Shown: positions 26,426 to 34,858, counted from the stretch's first letter. The stretch is DNA of 64,000 nucleotides from Bin90 sp965214635 (GCA_965214635.1 OZ243964.1:1922001-1986000); one strand, 5' to 3'. The notes: generated from the letters alone by a model not told the origin. A program made the numbers and translations.

Positions 26426-26968
26426 ATGATAGAACCACGCTCATTGGGTGTCGCAAGAGACAACTGGCTGACCGATTCGCGGGCGTATAATCTGATATGG
26501 CTTGGGCGGTGGATGGACAGGGCGGAGGCGATAGCGCGTGCGATGGACACTGCTGCGCGCCAAGCGCAGCGCGACGGCGGCAGCAACGATGCGCTCGTAG
26601 ACCACCTATGCTACACAGCAGACTCTCTGGGTGTGCGTGCCCAAAACCGCGACGATGTGGCGGTCGAGCTGCTGCTACGCAACCCTGCATCGTCTGTGTT
26701 GCAAAGCCTGCTGAAAGCCCGCGTAACCGCAACACAGATCGCCCCCGTCGAGATGATGCGCGCCCTGTCCGATGTGATTCTGGACATAGAGGCGATCTCC
26801 CCCGATGCGCTCCGGACGCCGCAGCAGATAATAGACGCTGCAACGGTGGTCATCACGAAGGTGGCGGATGTGGGTCAAGTGGTGGAAGACCAGTGGTTTG
26901 GGCGAGAGTCGCTCAGCGACGAAGAGGTGTATCGCCGTTTCGCCCAGCAACAGCAGCAGCAGCAATAA
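26426..26968 (+). CDS. Alpha-E domain protein, half the usual length, with polyglutamine tail
   Basis: The N-terminus (NLIWLGRWMDRAEAIARAMDTAARQA) matches the start of alpha-E (DUF403) proteins, predicted helical partners of circularly permuted ATP-grasp enzymes. Family members usually run a little over 300 residues, but this one ends at 180. The end is a run of seven glutamines (RRFAQQQQQQQ) encoded by CAG/CAA repeats. The gene has a plain TAA and no visible frameshifted continuation downstream. It starts 80 bp after the transglutaminase gene with AGAGGAGCAAG upstream. It may be a naturally short or decayed form. Confidence 0.8.
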   Translation: MIEPRSLGVARDNWLTDSRAYNLIWLGRWMDRAEAIARAMDTAARQAQRDGGSNDALVDHLCYTADSLGVRAQNRDDVAVELLLRNPASSVLQSLLKARVTATQIAPVEMMRALSDVILDIEAISPDALRTPQQIIDAATVVITKVADVGQVVEDQWFGRESLSDEEVYRRFAQQQQQQQ

Positions 26969-27177
26969 CGCCAAGTCTGACCACCTCGGCAAACCGCCCT
27001 CACCCCCCGCCTGTGGCAGAGAAACATTCGTTACTACGGCTGGGCAGTCTGTCTCGGGTTGCTGTGCGTGGCTTGGGTTGGATGCTGCCGTCATCCTAGT
27101 CTTCTTCGGGGAAGGAAAATTAGGGATTCGCAGCTCGCTTGGGTGCGCGGGTGCTTGCGCATTGCGACATTGGCTGC

Positions 27178-27975
27178 CTACCGCCGAAACTCTATGCGCT
27201 TGAACGCCTCGGCGTGCTGCATGCCCTTGCCGACTGCCCGCTGCCTGCGCCATTGGCGCATCGCGTCGTGCGCCCACGCCTCGTCCCTGCCGTGCATCTG
27301 CGACTTGTGCTGCATGAGCGCACTGACCGATGTGTCCATATGCTCTGTAACATCTATGTACAGGTCTGGGTCTGGGTGTCCCATTATCCACACTTCCGCC
27401 ACCTTGTGCGGCTCGAACCCGGCTTCTAGCAGGTCAGGGAAGGTCATGTGGTCGCGCGCGGCGGGGAACACCGCTTGCAGCGCAGCCTCGCCCGCCGCCA
27501 TGTGGTCGGGGTGTCCCACGCCCCAGCCGCCGTCTAGGTTGCGCATCGGATACATCGTGATGACCACATCGGGCTTATACCGCCGTATTTCGCGGGCGAT
27601 GTCCTTCCGCAGCTCCAGCGTGGGCACGAGCATGCTGTCTTCATAGGCGAGGAACACCACATCTTTCAGCCCCAGCGTCTTGCCGGCGTTGACCTGCTCT
27701 TTGCGGCGTATGCGCGCCAGCTTCTCTTGCGTCATATTCGGGTCAGAGCTGCCCTTGCTGCCGTCGGTGCACATCACATACACCATCTCCCATCCGGCGG
27801 CGCACAGCTTGGCAACAGTGCCGGAGCAGCCGAATTCGGCGTCATCTGCGTGTGCTATCACCACCATCCCGCGCGTGAAACTCTCGTCCACCTTGCGATC
27901 CACATCCACGCCCATCCCCTCTATGCGGGGTGGTATTTCTTGTCCGTTCTTGCCGTCCGTCCTGTCCTGTGTCAT
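27178..27975 (-). CDS. PIG-L/LmbE-family deacetylase
   Basis: The 265-residue zinc deacetylase-like protein acts on N-acetylglucosaminyl or related substrates, as in mycothiol/bacillithiol synthesis or glycan turnover. The metal motif reads AHADDAEFGCSGT (consensus AHPDDxE), and the distal HPDH motif is present in GWGVGHPDHMAAGEAAL. The first 34 residues are a polar extension before VVIAHADD. It is convergent with the alpha-E gene, and the 208-bp gap between them shows no gene. The substrate is unknown. Confidence 0.9.
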   Translation of the reverse strand: MTQDRTDGKNGQEIPPRIEGMGVDVDRKVDESFTRGMVVIAHADDAEFGCSGTVAKLCAAGWEMVYVMCTDGSKGSSDPNMTQEKLARIRRKEQVNAGKTLGLKDVVFLAYEDSMLVPTLELRKDIAREIRRYKPDVVITMYPMRNLDGGWGVGHPDHMAAGEAALQAVFPAARDHMTFPDLLEAGFEPHKVAEVWIMGHPDPDLYIDVTEHMDTSVSALMQHKSQMHGRDEAWAHDAMRQWRRQRAVGKGMQHAEAFKRIEFRR

Positions 27976-28304
27976 AGCACTCCCTGCTGCTTCAAATGCT
28001 TCAAAGCCGAATCACCTATGCGCTGCTTTACCCATCACACCTTCCCCAGTAAGTGTAATCAGCGGCGGCGTATCCGTCTAGGATTTTCGTCCTGCCCACG
28101 CCGTACACATCGGCGTCCCAGCGCTTTTGTCCCGTCCCGCGCACAGGCGTGTCTAGCCAGCGCCACTTGATTTGCAGTGGCATATGCTTGGCGATGTATG
28201 ATGTATATAATGTAGGCGCTGAACGCATACACTCGCATACTCGTGCGCAAGGATGTATATATGGACACGGGCATTGAGACCCAAGCAAGTCGGAGCTGAC
28301 CCAA
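27976..28304. other. Divergent intergenic region of about 330 bp
   Basis: This lies between the PIG-L gene (minus) and the CoA-transferase gene (plus), so it should hold promoters for both. A perfect TATAAT at 28206-28211 in an A/T-rich run is the best -10 candidate for the plus-strand gene, about 95 bp upstream, but no well-spaced -35 is seen. No gene is supported here. Confidence 0.45.
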
Positions 28305-29537
28305 ATGACTGAGCAGCCCTCAGCATCGCAAGACGGCGCATCCCCCGGTCTGCTTGACGGGCTGAAAGTGCTGGATCTGACCCGCTATGTGGCGGGGCCG
28401 TACGCCACGCGCCTGATGGCGGCGCAGGGTGCAGATGTGGTCAAGGTAGAGCGTCCCGGCACAGGCGACCCCGCTCGCCGCATCGGCCCGTTCCCCGACG
28501 ATGTGCCGCACCTCGAAAAGTCCGCCCTGTTTCTGTACCTCAACACGGCGAAAAAGAGCGTTACGCTAAACCTCAAGCACGCCGCTTCCAAGCCCATCAT
28601 GCGCCGCCTGATAGATTGGGCAGATGTGTTGGTGGAAAACTTCAGCCCGGGGACGATGGAGCGGCTTGGGTGGGATTTCGACAGCGTGCGCGCAGTGAAT
28701 CCGACGCTTGTGTTAACCTCAATATCCAACTTTGGGCAGACAGGCACATACCGCGATTACAAGGCGCGCGAGCTGAACTTGTACGCCTTCGGTGGGCTGA
28801 TGTACATCACCGGCGACCCGAAGCGCGAGCCGCTGGGGATGGCGGTGCGGCTCGCGCAGTACGGCGCGGGCCAGAACGCCTTCGTCGCAACGCTTGGCGC
28901 GCTGCTGCACCGCGATTACAGCGGCGTGGGGCAGCATGTGGATGTGGCGCTCTCCGAATACCTCGCCACCATCTTGGAGAACGCCCTCAGCCAGTATAGC
29001 TACACGGGCAGCAACTTTCGGCGCACGGGCAATCGCGGCTACGGGCGCGCTGCGTGGGGACCGTATCCGTGCCGTGACGGCTATGTGGGCGTCATCGCTG
29101 GGCCTGACCACAAGTGGCATGAGATGGCGGAGCTGATGGGCATCCCCGAGCTTGCCGACCCGCGCTTCGACGACCGCGCCGGGCGCGCCGCTAACGCCGA
29201 CGAACTCGATGCCCTGATGCTCCCGTGGCTGATGCGGCATGACCGCCATGACATATTCGAGCAGGCGCAGCGGCGTGGCTTGGCGTTCGCATATGTCGCC
29301 ACGCCGCAGGATATTCTGTCTTGGGAGCATCTGCGTGAGCGTGAGTTCTTTACCGATGTGCATCATCCTGCCGTTGGTAGCTTGCGCTACCCCACGGGGC
29401 CATACAAGGCGGGCGCCGCCGCTTGGCGCATCACGCCCGCGCCGACATTAGGGCAGCACAACGCCCAAATCTACGGCGACCTGCTCGGATACGCCACGCC
29501 CGACCTAATCCGTCTGCGGCAGATGGGTGCGATATAG
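28305..29537 (+). CDS. Family III CoA-transferase (CaiB/BaiF type)
   Basis: The 410-residue enzyme moves CoA between carboxylic acids through a ternary-complex mechanism. Signature segments are the N-terminal LDGLKVLDLTRYVAGPYATRLMAAQGADVVKVERPGTGDP region, YLNTAKKSVTLNLK, ADVLVENFSPGTMERLGW and DVALSEYLATILEN, which places the family Asp. The protein ends TPDLIRLRQMGAI, the usual C-terminal feature. CGGAG precedes the ATG. It is monocistronic and convergent with a flavin monooxygenase gene 78 bp away. The substrate cannot be inferred. Confidence 0.94.
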   Translation: MTEQPSASQDGASPGLLDGLKVLDLTRYVAGPYATRLMAAQGADVVKVERPGTGDPARRIGPFPDDVPHLEKSALFLYLNTAKKSVTLNLKHAASKPIMRRLIDWADVLVENFSPGTMERLGWDFDSVRAVNPTLVLTSISNFGQTGTYRDYKARELNLYAFGGLMYITGDPKREPLGMAVRLAQYGAGQNAFVATLGALLHRDYSGVGQHVDVALSEYLATILENALSQYSYTGSNFRRTGNRGYGRAAWGPYPCRDGYVGVIAGPDHKWHEMAELMGIPELADPRFDDRAGRAANADELDALMLPWLMRHDRHDIFEQAQRRGLAFAYVATPQDILSWEHLREREFFTDVHHPAVGSLRYPTGPYKAGAAAWRITPAPTLGQHNAQIYGDLLGYATPDLIRLRQMGAI

Positions 29538-29615
29538 CGTCGCGTTATCCCTCAGACCAACGGCACGCCAGCGCAACAGCGCCGATCAATGACGGACTGC
29601 CCTTCACCCAAAAAA

Positions 29616-30662
29616 TCAAGAATCTTTGAAGCGGGGCATCACTTCGTCTGCGAAAAGCTGCATAGAGCGCATCACCTTTTCGTGCGGGATGCCGCCCATA
29701 GCGAAGTTGCACCCGAAGTATTCCACGCCCTGCGCCCGAAGTGCGGCAATCTGTTCGACGCACTGCTCGGGTGTGCCGATGAAGGCGCGGTTGCTGCGGA
29801 TGTAGTCGTAGCCCGGCGGCAGTTCGGTGCGGGCGGCGCGCCAGTCTGAGATGCGGTGCGGTATCTCGCTGCTTTCCCTGAAATTGCGCCGCCACTGCAT
29901 GATGTCCAATATCCAGTTGATGTGCGCTTCGGTGTCTTGCCGCGCCTGCGCCTCGCTTTCAGCCACATAGAAGTAGCGGAAGAACGGCACATCCGCAAGC
30001 GAGGCGTTGACGCCCGCAGCGGCTGACAGAGACAGGTAGCGTTGGCAGAGTTCGAGCGACCGCTGAGTGTCCTGCACCACGGCGACGCAAAGGTTATAGC
30101 CGCCGTTCACCAGAAACTCTAATGTCTCCTGCGTGTATGATGCGGCGATGTATATGGGCGGGTGTGGCGTCTGCAGCGGCGGGGGCGCAAGGTTGAGCTT
30201 GTTCAGAGTGTAGAACTTGCCGGCGTGGGAAAACTCTTGCGTCGTCCAAAGCCCTTGCACGATGCGGACGCTCTCTTGGAAGCGCGCTTGGCTTTCCTGC
30301 TCGTCCACGCCGAAGCCACCGTACTCGTAGCCGAATGTGCCGCGCCCGAAGCCCACATCAAGCCGCCCGCCGCTCACGCAGTCGAGGGTTGCGGTATCCT
30401 CGGCGAGGCGTATGGGGTTGTGCAGCGTTGGGATGAGCACACCAGTGCCCAGCCGTATGCGGCTCGTGCGCGCTGCGACTGCGCTGGCAAACACCAGCGA
30501 CGATGAGCCGAGGCTGTAGCGCGAGAAGTGATGCTCAGCAATCCAAACGCTATGAAACCCGAGCTGCTCTGCGAACACCGCCTGCTCGATAGCCTCTGCG
30601 AACAGACGCGCCGGCGGCTCATGCTCGGGCCAGGGGATATGTGTAAAAAGCCCAAACTTCAT
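29616..30662 (-). CDS. Luciferase-like (LLM class) flavin-dependent oxidoreductase
   Basis: The 348-residue F420- or FMN-dependent monooxygenase has a TIM-barrel bacterial-luciferase fold. Family segments are MKFGLFTHIPWPEHE, FHSVWIAEHHFSRYSL, RIRLGTGVLIPTLHNPIRLAEDTATLD, GGRLDVGFGRG and FIGTPEQCVEQI. The frame extends upstream to 30794, but the barrel starts at the ATG at 30662, and the extra 44 residues have no family character. The substrate is unknown; relatives attack alkanes, sulfonates or aminopolycarboxylates. Confidence 0.93.
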   Translation of the reverse strand: MKFGLFTHIPWPEHEPPARLFAEAIEQAVFAEQLGFHSVWIAEHHFSRYSLGSSSLVFASAVAARTSRIRLGTGVLIPTLHNPIRLAEDTATLDCVSGGRLDVGFGRGTFGYEYGGFGVDEQESQARFQESVRIVQGLWTTQEFSHAGKFYTLNKLNLAPPPLQTPHPPIYIAASYTQETLEFLVNGGYNLCVAVVQDTQRSLELCQRYLSLSAAAGVNASLADVPFFRYFYVAESEAQARQDTEAHINWILDIMQWRRNFRESSEIPHRISDWRAARTELPPGYDYIRSNRAFIGTPEQCVEQIAALRAQGVEYFGCNFAMGGIPHEKVMRSMQLFADEVMPRFKDS

Positions 30663-30787
30663 TGCCTTGCACCACTGCTGGGTTGGGGATTTTGCTTTGA
30701 TGCACCTGTGAGGCACTGCCGAACAATATAGCAGATGCGGGGCGTAATCTGAACCGAGGGAAAAGCGAAAATGCTGCATTTTAGGGA

Positions 30788-30816
30788 TTGACATATACGA
30801 ACATATGAACTAATAT
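30788..30816 (+). promoter_or_regulatory. Strong sigma70-type promoter of the unknown two-gene cassette
   Basis: TTGACA (30788-30793) and TAATAT (30811-30816) are separated by exactly 17 bp, 53 bp before the first ATG. Inside the spacer CATAT and ATATG form an imperfect inverted repeat, a possible operator. Confidence 0.7.
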
Positions 30817-30869
30817 TGAGCCGTAGCGTTGATAAGCTAATGTTGCATCGTTGAAAGTGAGGTTATATT

Positions 30870-31259
30870 ATGGCAGAAATCAAGCGGGGCGAGCACTGCG
30901 TCGCAGCGCAGATGTGCTCCGGCGCACTCAAACGGGTGCTATTCTCCAACTGGGAAGGAGCCGGCGGCAACTACAGGTGGTATTATGTCGGCTGGGTCCA
31001 CGGGGGAGCGTTTGACCAGCATTTCTGGGATACGGCTGACAGAGAGTACAGTGGCTCCACTCTGCCCGACGGTATGCTAGTTGGTTCCCTGAGAGGGGCT
31101 TGCACCAGAATTGGCCAGAGAAAGCCGGCAAAATCCGAGCTGACCAACCGATACGGTGTCGGGGATGTGCGCTGCCCATTGGCTGTGGATGTGTCGAGAA
31201 AGACGCCTGCTGTGGATTACCACTGCGAGCGTAGGTGGCTTGAAAGCGTTCATTCGTAA
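30870..31259 (+). CDS. Hypothetical protein, cassette gene 1
   Basis: I do not recognise this 129-residue protein. It is aromatic-rich in the middle (NWEGAGGNYRWYYVGWVHGG and DQHFWDTADREYSGS) and has five cysteines (GEHCVAAQMCSG, LRGACTR, VRCP and DYHCERR), which suggests a small folded, possibly metal-binding domain. No signal peptide or membrane segment is seen. The start has GTGAGG upstream at suitable distance and an almost ideal promoter. The next small gene begins 14 bp after the stop. The DNA is less GC-rich than its neighbours, so acquired DNA is possible. Confidence 0.6.
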   Translation: MAEIKRGEHCVAAQMCSGALKRVLFSNWEGAGGNYRWYYVGWVHGGAFDQHFWDTADREYSGSTLPDGMLVGSLRGACTRIGQRKPAKSELTNRYGVGDVRCPLAVDVSRKTPAVDYHCERRWLESVHS

Positions 31260-31272
31260 GGGAGGTGGTATG

Positions 31273-31461
31273 ATGGGCATGGACTCCATTTACCCACAGC
31301 CCAATGTATTCGAGCACATATGGGTGATCCAAAATGAGCTGAATAGAGCTATATGCCCTGCGTGTGGCGAAGCAGCTAAGCCTATGACAAAGGCTAACGT
31401 CCGCAAAATTCTAGCTCTAAAATTCGGACTCGCGGCTGACAGAGGCGACGCCGAGCGTTAG
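31273..31461 (+). CDS. Hypothetical small protein with CPxC motif, cassette gene 2
   Basis: The 62-residue product is too short to assign. It contains ICPACG, a half zinc-ribbon or redox CxxC motif, between two amphipathic stretches (NVFEHIWVIQNELNRA and KANVRKILALKFGLAA). GGAGGT at 31261-31266 is placed well for the ATG at 31273; another ATG at 31270 is too close. The 14-bp gap to the previous gene implies one transcript. A 52-nt hairpin follows 16 bp after the stop. Confidence 0.55.
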   Translation: MGMDSIYPQPNVFEHIWVIQNELNRAICPACGEAAKPMTKANVRKILALKFGLAADRGDAER

Positions 31462-31477
31462 CACGGGATTAATCATA

Positions 31478-31529
31478 TATAGATGCAAAGGACTGAGGAA
31501 ACATAAACTTCCCAGTCTTTGCATCTATA
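31478..31529. terminator. Long near-perfect hairpin after the unknown cassette
   Basis: Arms of about 21-23 nt (31478-31500 and 31509-31529) pair with one bulge and one mismatch around an 8-nt loop. It sits 16 bp after the second cassette gene. ATGTTTCC follows instead of a long U-tract, so it could be a terminator or an mRNA-stabilising structure. No target-site duplication was identified. Confidence 0.5.
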
Positions 31530-31724
31530 ATGTTTCCGGCGACAATGTGAACCTGTTGTAGGTATGTGTCCTAAATAGTGCACAACTCTTTATTTGTAAT
31601 GTGTCTGATGTGCCACATTAACAATATTTGCGATATACGCCTGAGTATTGGGCTTGTTTGCTGAGCGACAGGTGTGTCCCTTTCCGCAAGCCCCGCTGCA
31701 AGCCTTCCGGAGCACCGCATAGCA

Positions 31725-32522
31725 ATGTTGCGAGACTTGCGATTACTTCTTTCCATCCCAAATTTGCGCAAGTACGCGATGTCTGCGCCGGTAATGTTTT
31801 GTGTGCCTTTGGTGATTGGAGTTTTCGTCTTCGAGTGGCTCATTATGTTGGTCGCTTTGCTCTCGATTGTGCGCTACTTCCGCCCCAACACACCCGTAGA
31901 GCACGACCTGATGCCCACCGGCACACTCGGCTTGCCCGCATCCGGGCATGAGTTGAGGCGTTTGGCAGGCTCACTGCCCGGATGCGTCATAGTCGCTGCG
32001 CTCATCTTCATAAACCGCAACAAGTACTCGCTCTGGTTTATGGCGGTGCTGCTGTGTCTAGCTTATGTGGGGCAAGCTCCCCTACATGCTTGGGAAGCGG
32101 CAATGCTATACGCCGCTCCGCTTTGTGTCGCATATATATACCCTGTGTGTAATCCCGCAGAGAGCAGGGACGGGCTGCTGCGCAATGGTTTTCGGGACAT
32201 GCTCGTGTCCGTATGGAAAGTGGAATGCCCCGAAGCCACATGGCTCATCTGCATCATTGCGGCTGCGTTCGCGGCAACTTCTATCCGTGTTGCCTACACT
32301 ATCGGCAAGTACGGTGGAGGCTCTGTGCCGGAAATTCTGATGTTCATGGCAACAACCTCGATTTATGTCGTGGCAGCGATGCTCTGGTTCTTCGTGCGAT
32401 ATTCGTCCGGCGCAAGAGAGCGCACCCCACTGGTCAGGCTCGTGAATATCGGCGGCTTTGCCATCTCCATCGGCTTACTGGCGTACACAATCATAGCACT
32501 GGTGCAGTTCGCGAGAGCCTGA
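31725..32522 (+). CDS. Hypothetical multi-pass membrane protein
   Basis: The roughly 265-residue protein has about six hydrophobic segments. They include APVMFCVPLVIGVFVFEWL, GCVIVAALIFI, WFMAVLLCLAYVG, WLICIIAAAFAATSI, ILMFMATTSIYVVAAMLWFF and GGFAISIGLLAYTIIALV. No known transporter or enzyme motif is visible. The frame opens with GTG at 31674 without a ribosome site. The ATG at 31725 has CCGGAG about 12 nt upstream and is preferred, though not firmly. It follows the unknown cassette and precedes an M24 peptidase gene. Function unknown. Confidence 0.6.
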   Translation: MLRDLRLLLSIPNLRKYAMSAPVMFCVPLVIGVFVFEWLIMLVALLSIVRYFRPNTPVEHDLMPTGTLGLPASGHELRRLAGSLPGCVIVAALIFINRNKYSLWFMAVLLCLAYVGQAPLHAWEAAMLYAAPLCVAYIYPVCNPAESRDGLLRNGFRDMLVSVWKVECPEATWLICIIAAAFAATSIRVAYTIGKYGGGSVPEILMFMATTSIYVVAAMLWFFVRYSSGARERTPLVRLVNIGGFAISIGLLAYTIIALVQFARA

Positions 32523-32630
32523 CCGGTGCAACCCGGTCTGGTAAGCATCTAGGAGCGCTGGCGAGTGTGATGTGGGGGGATGCGTGATACAATCAGCACG
32601 ATAACTGCAAGCGAGGGAGGCAACTCGCAT

Positions 32631-33824
32631 ATGTCTGTTCAGAGCGTCGTGGCGCAGGCGCAAGAGTACCTGCGCAGCCACTCTATCGACGGTTGGCTGC
32701 TGTACGACTATCGTGATATGAACCCCATCTTTTGGGACACGGTCGGCGCAATCCCCAATGTTACGCGCCCTTGCTGGCTGTGGATTGCGGCGGACGCCAA
32801 GCCGCAGCTGCTCGTCAGCTATGTTGACCAAGGGCGTTTCACTCACTTGGGCATCGACACCACGCTGTTTGTCAGCCGCCGAGACATGACCGACAAGCTG
32901 GGCGCTCTGCTGGCGTCTGCGAAGCGCATAGCGATGGAATACTCGCCGCAGGGGGCGCTGCCCCGCGTGTCCCGCATAGACGCTGGCACGCTGGAACTCG
33001 TGCGCGCCTGCGCCTATGGCGGCATAGAGATAGTGTCGTCTGCTGACCTGCTCCAATACGCCACACAGCGCTGGGACGAAGCGCAGTTTCGCTCGCACAT
33101 CGCTGCCGCCGATGCGTTGGGCGCAATAGTGTTGCAGGCGTTTCGGCGCATCGGTGAGCGGATTGCGGATGGCGGCGCACCCACCGAGCACGAAATCGCC
33201 GAGTTCATCCGTCAGCGGTTCACGGACGAGGGCATGGTCGTAACCGACGGCCCCGTAGTGGCTGCCAACGCACACGCCGCCGACCCGCACTTCGAGCCGA
33301 CAGAGGCGAACTCGGTGGTGATAGGGCGCGGCGACTGGGTGCTGATAGACCTGTGGACGCGCCAGCCGCACGAGGATGCGATGTTCGCGGACATCACTTG
33401 GACGGCTTTTGTTGGCGACACTGTTTCCCAGCGCCATCGGCAGGTGTTCGATGCCGTTATCGGCGCGCGCGACGCCGCTGTCGACCTGCTGGAACAGGCG
33501 CATCGCAACGGCGACACGCTCGAAGGCTGGCAGCTGGACAAGGCGGCGCGCGACCACATCATCGCCGCCGGTTTCGGCGACTATTTCAGCCACCGGCTAG
33601 GGCACAGCCTCGGGCGCGAAGTGCACAGCAACGCCGTCAATCTCGACGGCTGGGAGACGCAGGACACGCGCCAACTCATACCCGGCATCGCCGTTACCAT
33701 AGAGCCGGGCATCTACTTGCCGGGAGAGTTCGGCGTGCGCTCCGAGATAGACCTGTTCATGAGCGAAAGCGGCCCCCAAATCACCACGCAGGTGCAGCGC
33801 GATGTGGTGCTGATAGATGCTTAA
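32631..33824 (+). CDS. M24-family metallopeptidase (Xaa-Pro aminopeptidase-like)
   Basis: The 397-residue protein has an N-terminal creatinase-like domain (SIDGWLLYDYRDMNPIFW) and a C-terminal pita-bread catalytic domain. The five dimetal ligands are visible: Asp in VLIDLWTR, Asp in FADITWT, His in RLGHSLGRE, Glu in VTIEPGIY and Glu in RSEIDLF. It probably cleaves X-Pro dipeptides or oligopeptides. The frame opens at 32580, but GGGAGG at 32615-32620 supports the ATG at 32631. Confidence 0.93.
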   Translation: MSVQSVVAQAQEYLRSHSIDGWLLYDYRDMNPIFWDTVGAIPNVTRPCWLWIAADAKPQLLVSYVDQGRFTHLGIDTTLFVSRRDMTDKLGALLASAKRIAMEYSPQGALPRVSRIDAGTLELVRACAYGGIEIVSSADLLQYATQRWDEAQFRSHIAAADALGAIVLQAFRRIGERIADGGAPTEHEIAEFIRQRFTDEGMVVTDGPVVAANAHAADPHFEPTEANSVVIGRGDWVLIDLWTRQPHEDAMFADITWTAFVGDTVSQRHRQVFDAVIGARDAAVDLLEQAHRNGDTLEGWQLDKAARDHIIAAGFGDYFSHRLGHSLGREVHSNAVNLDGWETQDTRQLIPGIAVTIEPGIYLPGEFGVRSEIDLFMSESGPQITTQVQRDVVLIDA

Positions 33825-33889
33825 ACATCCTGCTTTGTGACTTTTGTCCAACCCTAAATCCAATAGCGCTTATCTTTGGGGTCAAGCAT

Positions 33890-33898
33890 TGCTATAAT
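33890..33898 (+). promoter_or_regulatory. Extended -10 promoter of the Uma2-type gene
   Basis: TGCTATAAT is a perfect extended -10 element, 52 bp upstream of the ATG at 33950. Only a weak -35 is found. Confidence 0.6.
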
Positions 33899-33949
33899 GA
33901 CACCACGAAGTTCCGCAGCACAATCATACCAAGCTTCGGAGGTCTCCCC

Positions 33950-34858
33950 ATGACCACCGCCGACACCCGCATCACGAAATTACGCATAGCAGCAGATGAC
34001 TTCCGTCTGCCCGACCCACCATGGCGGCCCGACAATATGACACTCTTCAAGCATCTAGCAGCCACCGGCAGTGCCCATTACCTCGCCCTATTCCTAGGTT
34101 ACCCAAAAACCACATTAGTAACCGGCGACCACTATCTGGTCGAATATCTCATCCAGAACATGGCCGGTAGCTATTACCCTGACCTGATGATAGCCTTTAA
34201 TGCGGACATAGCGGCATTCCGCCAACGCAATGGCTATGTCATCTCAGAGCAGGGCAAACCGCCAGATTTCGTGCTGGAGATAGCCTCACCCAGTACCGGA
34301 GACATTGACACGGGAGAGAAGCGGGAAGCCTATGCGGAATTAGGCATCCCGGAGTACTGGCGATTTGATGAAACCGGTCAGTCCCATGGGACGAGGCTGG
34401 CTGGCGACCGACTGGTGAACGGCAGGTACGAACCCATCGCCATCACCGAATTGCCGGACGGCTCGCTACAGGGATACAGTGCTGTACTGAACCTGTATCT
34501 GCGCTGGGAGAACGGTGAGCTAGGGTGGTATGACCCTGCGACGGGACAGCACATCCCCACCTTCAACAGCGAGCAGGCAGAGCGCTTGCAGGAACAGGAT
34601 GCCCGCCTCCAAGCGGAAGCCCGCGCCGACCGGGAACGGGCAGAGCGCATACAGGAACAGGATGCCCGTCTCCAAGCGGAAGCGCGCGCCGACCGGGAAC
34701 GAGATGCCCGCACCCAAGCGGAAGCGCGCGCCAACCGAGAACAGGCAGAGCGCTTGCAGGAACGGGCAGAGCGCTTACGGGAACAGGACGCCCGTCTCCA
34801 AGCGGAAGCGCGCATGCGGGAGATGGAAGATGAACTCCGCAGACTCCAGAACGGCTGA
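33950..34858 (+). CDS. Uma2-family (DUF820) PD-(D/E)XK endonuclease-like protein with C-terminal coiled coil
   Basis: The 302-residue protein has an N-terminal Uma2 restriction-endonuclease-fold domain (about 1-190). The acidic DLMIAF strand and PDFVLEIASPSTGDIDTGEKREAYAELGIPEYW hold the D...ExK core. From about residue 203 to the end the protein is an Arg/Glu/Gln/Ala-rich coiled coil built of tandem units such as EQDARLQAEARADRERAER. GGAGG lies 7 nt before the ATG. Uma2 proteins are abundant in some phyla but their role is unsettled. The gene has its own extended -10 promoter. An upstream open frame into the M24 gene is not used. Confidence 0.88.
   Translation: MTTADTRITKLRIAADDFRLPDPPWRPDNMTLFKHLAATGSAHYLALFLGYPKTTLVTGDHYLVEYLIQNMAGSYYPDLMIAFNADIAAFRQRNGYVISEQGKPPDFVLEIASPSTGDIDTGEKREAYAELGIPEYWRFDETGQSHGTRLAGDRLVNGRYEPIAITELPDGSLQGYSAVLNLYLRWENGELGWYDPATGQHIPTFNSEQAERLQEQDARLQAEARADRERAERIQEQDARLQAEARADRERDARTQAEARANREQAERLQERAERLREQDARLQAEARMREMEDELRRLQNG
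34580..34815 (+). repeat. Tandem imperfect repeats encoding the Uma2 coiled coil
   Basis: Blocks of the form GAACAGGATGCCCG-CTCCAAGCGGAAGC recur at about 34592, 34652 and 34782. Partial copies lie between them (CCGACCGGGAACG and CAAGCGGAAGCGCGCGCC). Unit lengths vary in multiples of three, so copy number can change without frameshift. Confidence 0.75.

Noticed and set aside
26426..26968. Alpha-E gene shortened by an in-frame TGA read as selenocysteine
   Set aside because: The stop is TAA, not TGA, no Cys is expected at that position, and no SECIS-like hairpin follows.
33353..33949. Long open frame running from inside the M24 peptidase gene into the Uma2-type gene
   Set aside because: The upstream part is a +2-frame shadow of the peptidase with biased Arg/Ala/Pro composition. 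A ribosome site and ATG at 33950, plus an extended -10 promoter, define the real start.
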